DNA of 64,000 nt from Nitrincola alkalisediminis (GTDB taxonomy: Bacteria > Pseudomonadota > Gammaproteobacteria > Pseudomonadales > Balneatricaceae): positions 428,386 to 492,385 of the forward strand of contig NZ_VYTY01000003.1 of assembly GCF_009821115.1 (NCBI RefSeq). The letters are read 5' to 3'. Shown here piece after piece: positions 63,875 to 64,000 of this stretch; position 1 is the first letter of the stretch, and each line of letters opens with the position of its first letter. Both the position numbers and the translations under genes were made by a program. The notes beneath the pieces were generated by a model. That model searched no databases. It was given only the letters and a program-made list of their open reading frames with translations, and was not told where the DNA came from.

Positions 63875-64000
63875 GAACTGGTCTAATAGAACTGGACACT
63901 TTAATTAGCGACAATATCAGTCAGCTATTGAGGTGTCATTATGAGTCAGAAACGAACCTACAAACAGTACTCAACTGAGTTTAAAGAAGAAGCTGTATCT
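63874..64000 (+). mobile_element. left end of an IS3-family insertion element (partial)
   Basis: The kinase homology stops near 63874, followed by a terminal-repeat-like TGAACTGGTCTAATAGAACT and then GGACACTTT, and 67 bases after the boundary an IS3-type orfA begins. The ACTGGACA motif is common at ends of IS3-type elements. The right end is outside the window, so family and boundary are provisional. Confidence 0.65.
63941..64000 (+). CDS. IS3-family transposase OrfA, N-terminal fragment
   Basis: The frame opens MSQKRTYKQYSTEFKEEAVS, the usual start of the helix-turn-helix OrfA of IS3-type elements (K-Y-EFK-EAV). It is cut by the window edge after 20 residues. It is upstream of the transposase OrfB that is not in the window. 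Confidence 0.75.
   Translation, partial: MSQKRTYKQYSTEFKEEAVS

Overview
The window looks like chromosomal DNA of a marine or aquatic gammaproteobacterium with Oceanospirillales/Pseudomonadales character. Pointers are a dimeric-type pyrC, a holD-like gene overlapping rimI, a Fur-controlled Mn-type sodA, a RegB/RegA redox pair, a PiuC/Fiu iron module and a dmp-type phenol meta-cleavage operon. The genus cannot be fixed from sequence reading alone. No rRNA, tRNA or CRISPR array was seen.

Layout. (1) 1-12.3 kb: the right part of a type VI secretion (T6SS) cluster: tssC (cut by the window edge), tssE, tssF, tssG, a membrane Ser/Thr kinase with a C-terminal HAMP segment, tssH/clpV, an unrecognised secreted protein and hcp. 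Beyond a strong terminator lies an AT-rich tail with a lysozyme-fold toxin gene, an LprI-like periplasmic partner (a probable effector-immunity pair) and a frameshifted gene. (2) 12.5-16.6 kb: an RND efflux pump and adaptor, with a perfect 20-bp palindrome upstream as candidate operator. (3) 16.8-32.5 kb: mostly housekeeping and signalling genes: pyrC, a PatB/MalY lyase, leuA, a HolD-like gene, rimI, a CbiM-like permease, RegA/RegB, cytochrome c', a hybrid kinase, an N-formylglutamate amidohydrolase, a zinc alcohol dehydrogenase and a DUF2868/DUF3482 pair. (4) 32.6-41.5 kb: a metal-limitation region: an FMN alpha-hydroxy-acid oxidase, piuC, two TonB receptors, a TPR-like gene and sodA, with several Fur-box-like sequences, then zinc-free L31/L36 paralogues behind a Zur-like box.

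(5) 41.6-55.9 kb: a phenol catabolic operon. A sigma54 promoter and two upstream inverted repeats precede dmpKLMNOP (multicomponent phenol hydroxylase), dmpQ and dmpB (ferredoxin and catechol 2,3-dioxygenase), dmpC, dmpE, dmpF, dmpG, dmpH, an outer-membrane-type protein and dmpI. The DmpR/XylR-type activator follows downstream on the same strand. Phenol would be hydroxylated to catechol, cleaved in meta position and taken through the oxalocrotonate branch to pyruvate and acetyl-CoA. The hydrolase gene dmpD is absent. A terminator-like hairpin sits between dmpB and dmpC.

(6) 56-64 kb: a chemoreceptor gene interrupted by an amber codon, metR, azurin behind a Fur-like box, a PAS-GGDEF diguanylate cyclase, an orphan solute-binding protein, a Sel1-repeat protein, and a histidine kinase truncated by an IS3-type insertion element that runs off the right edge.
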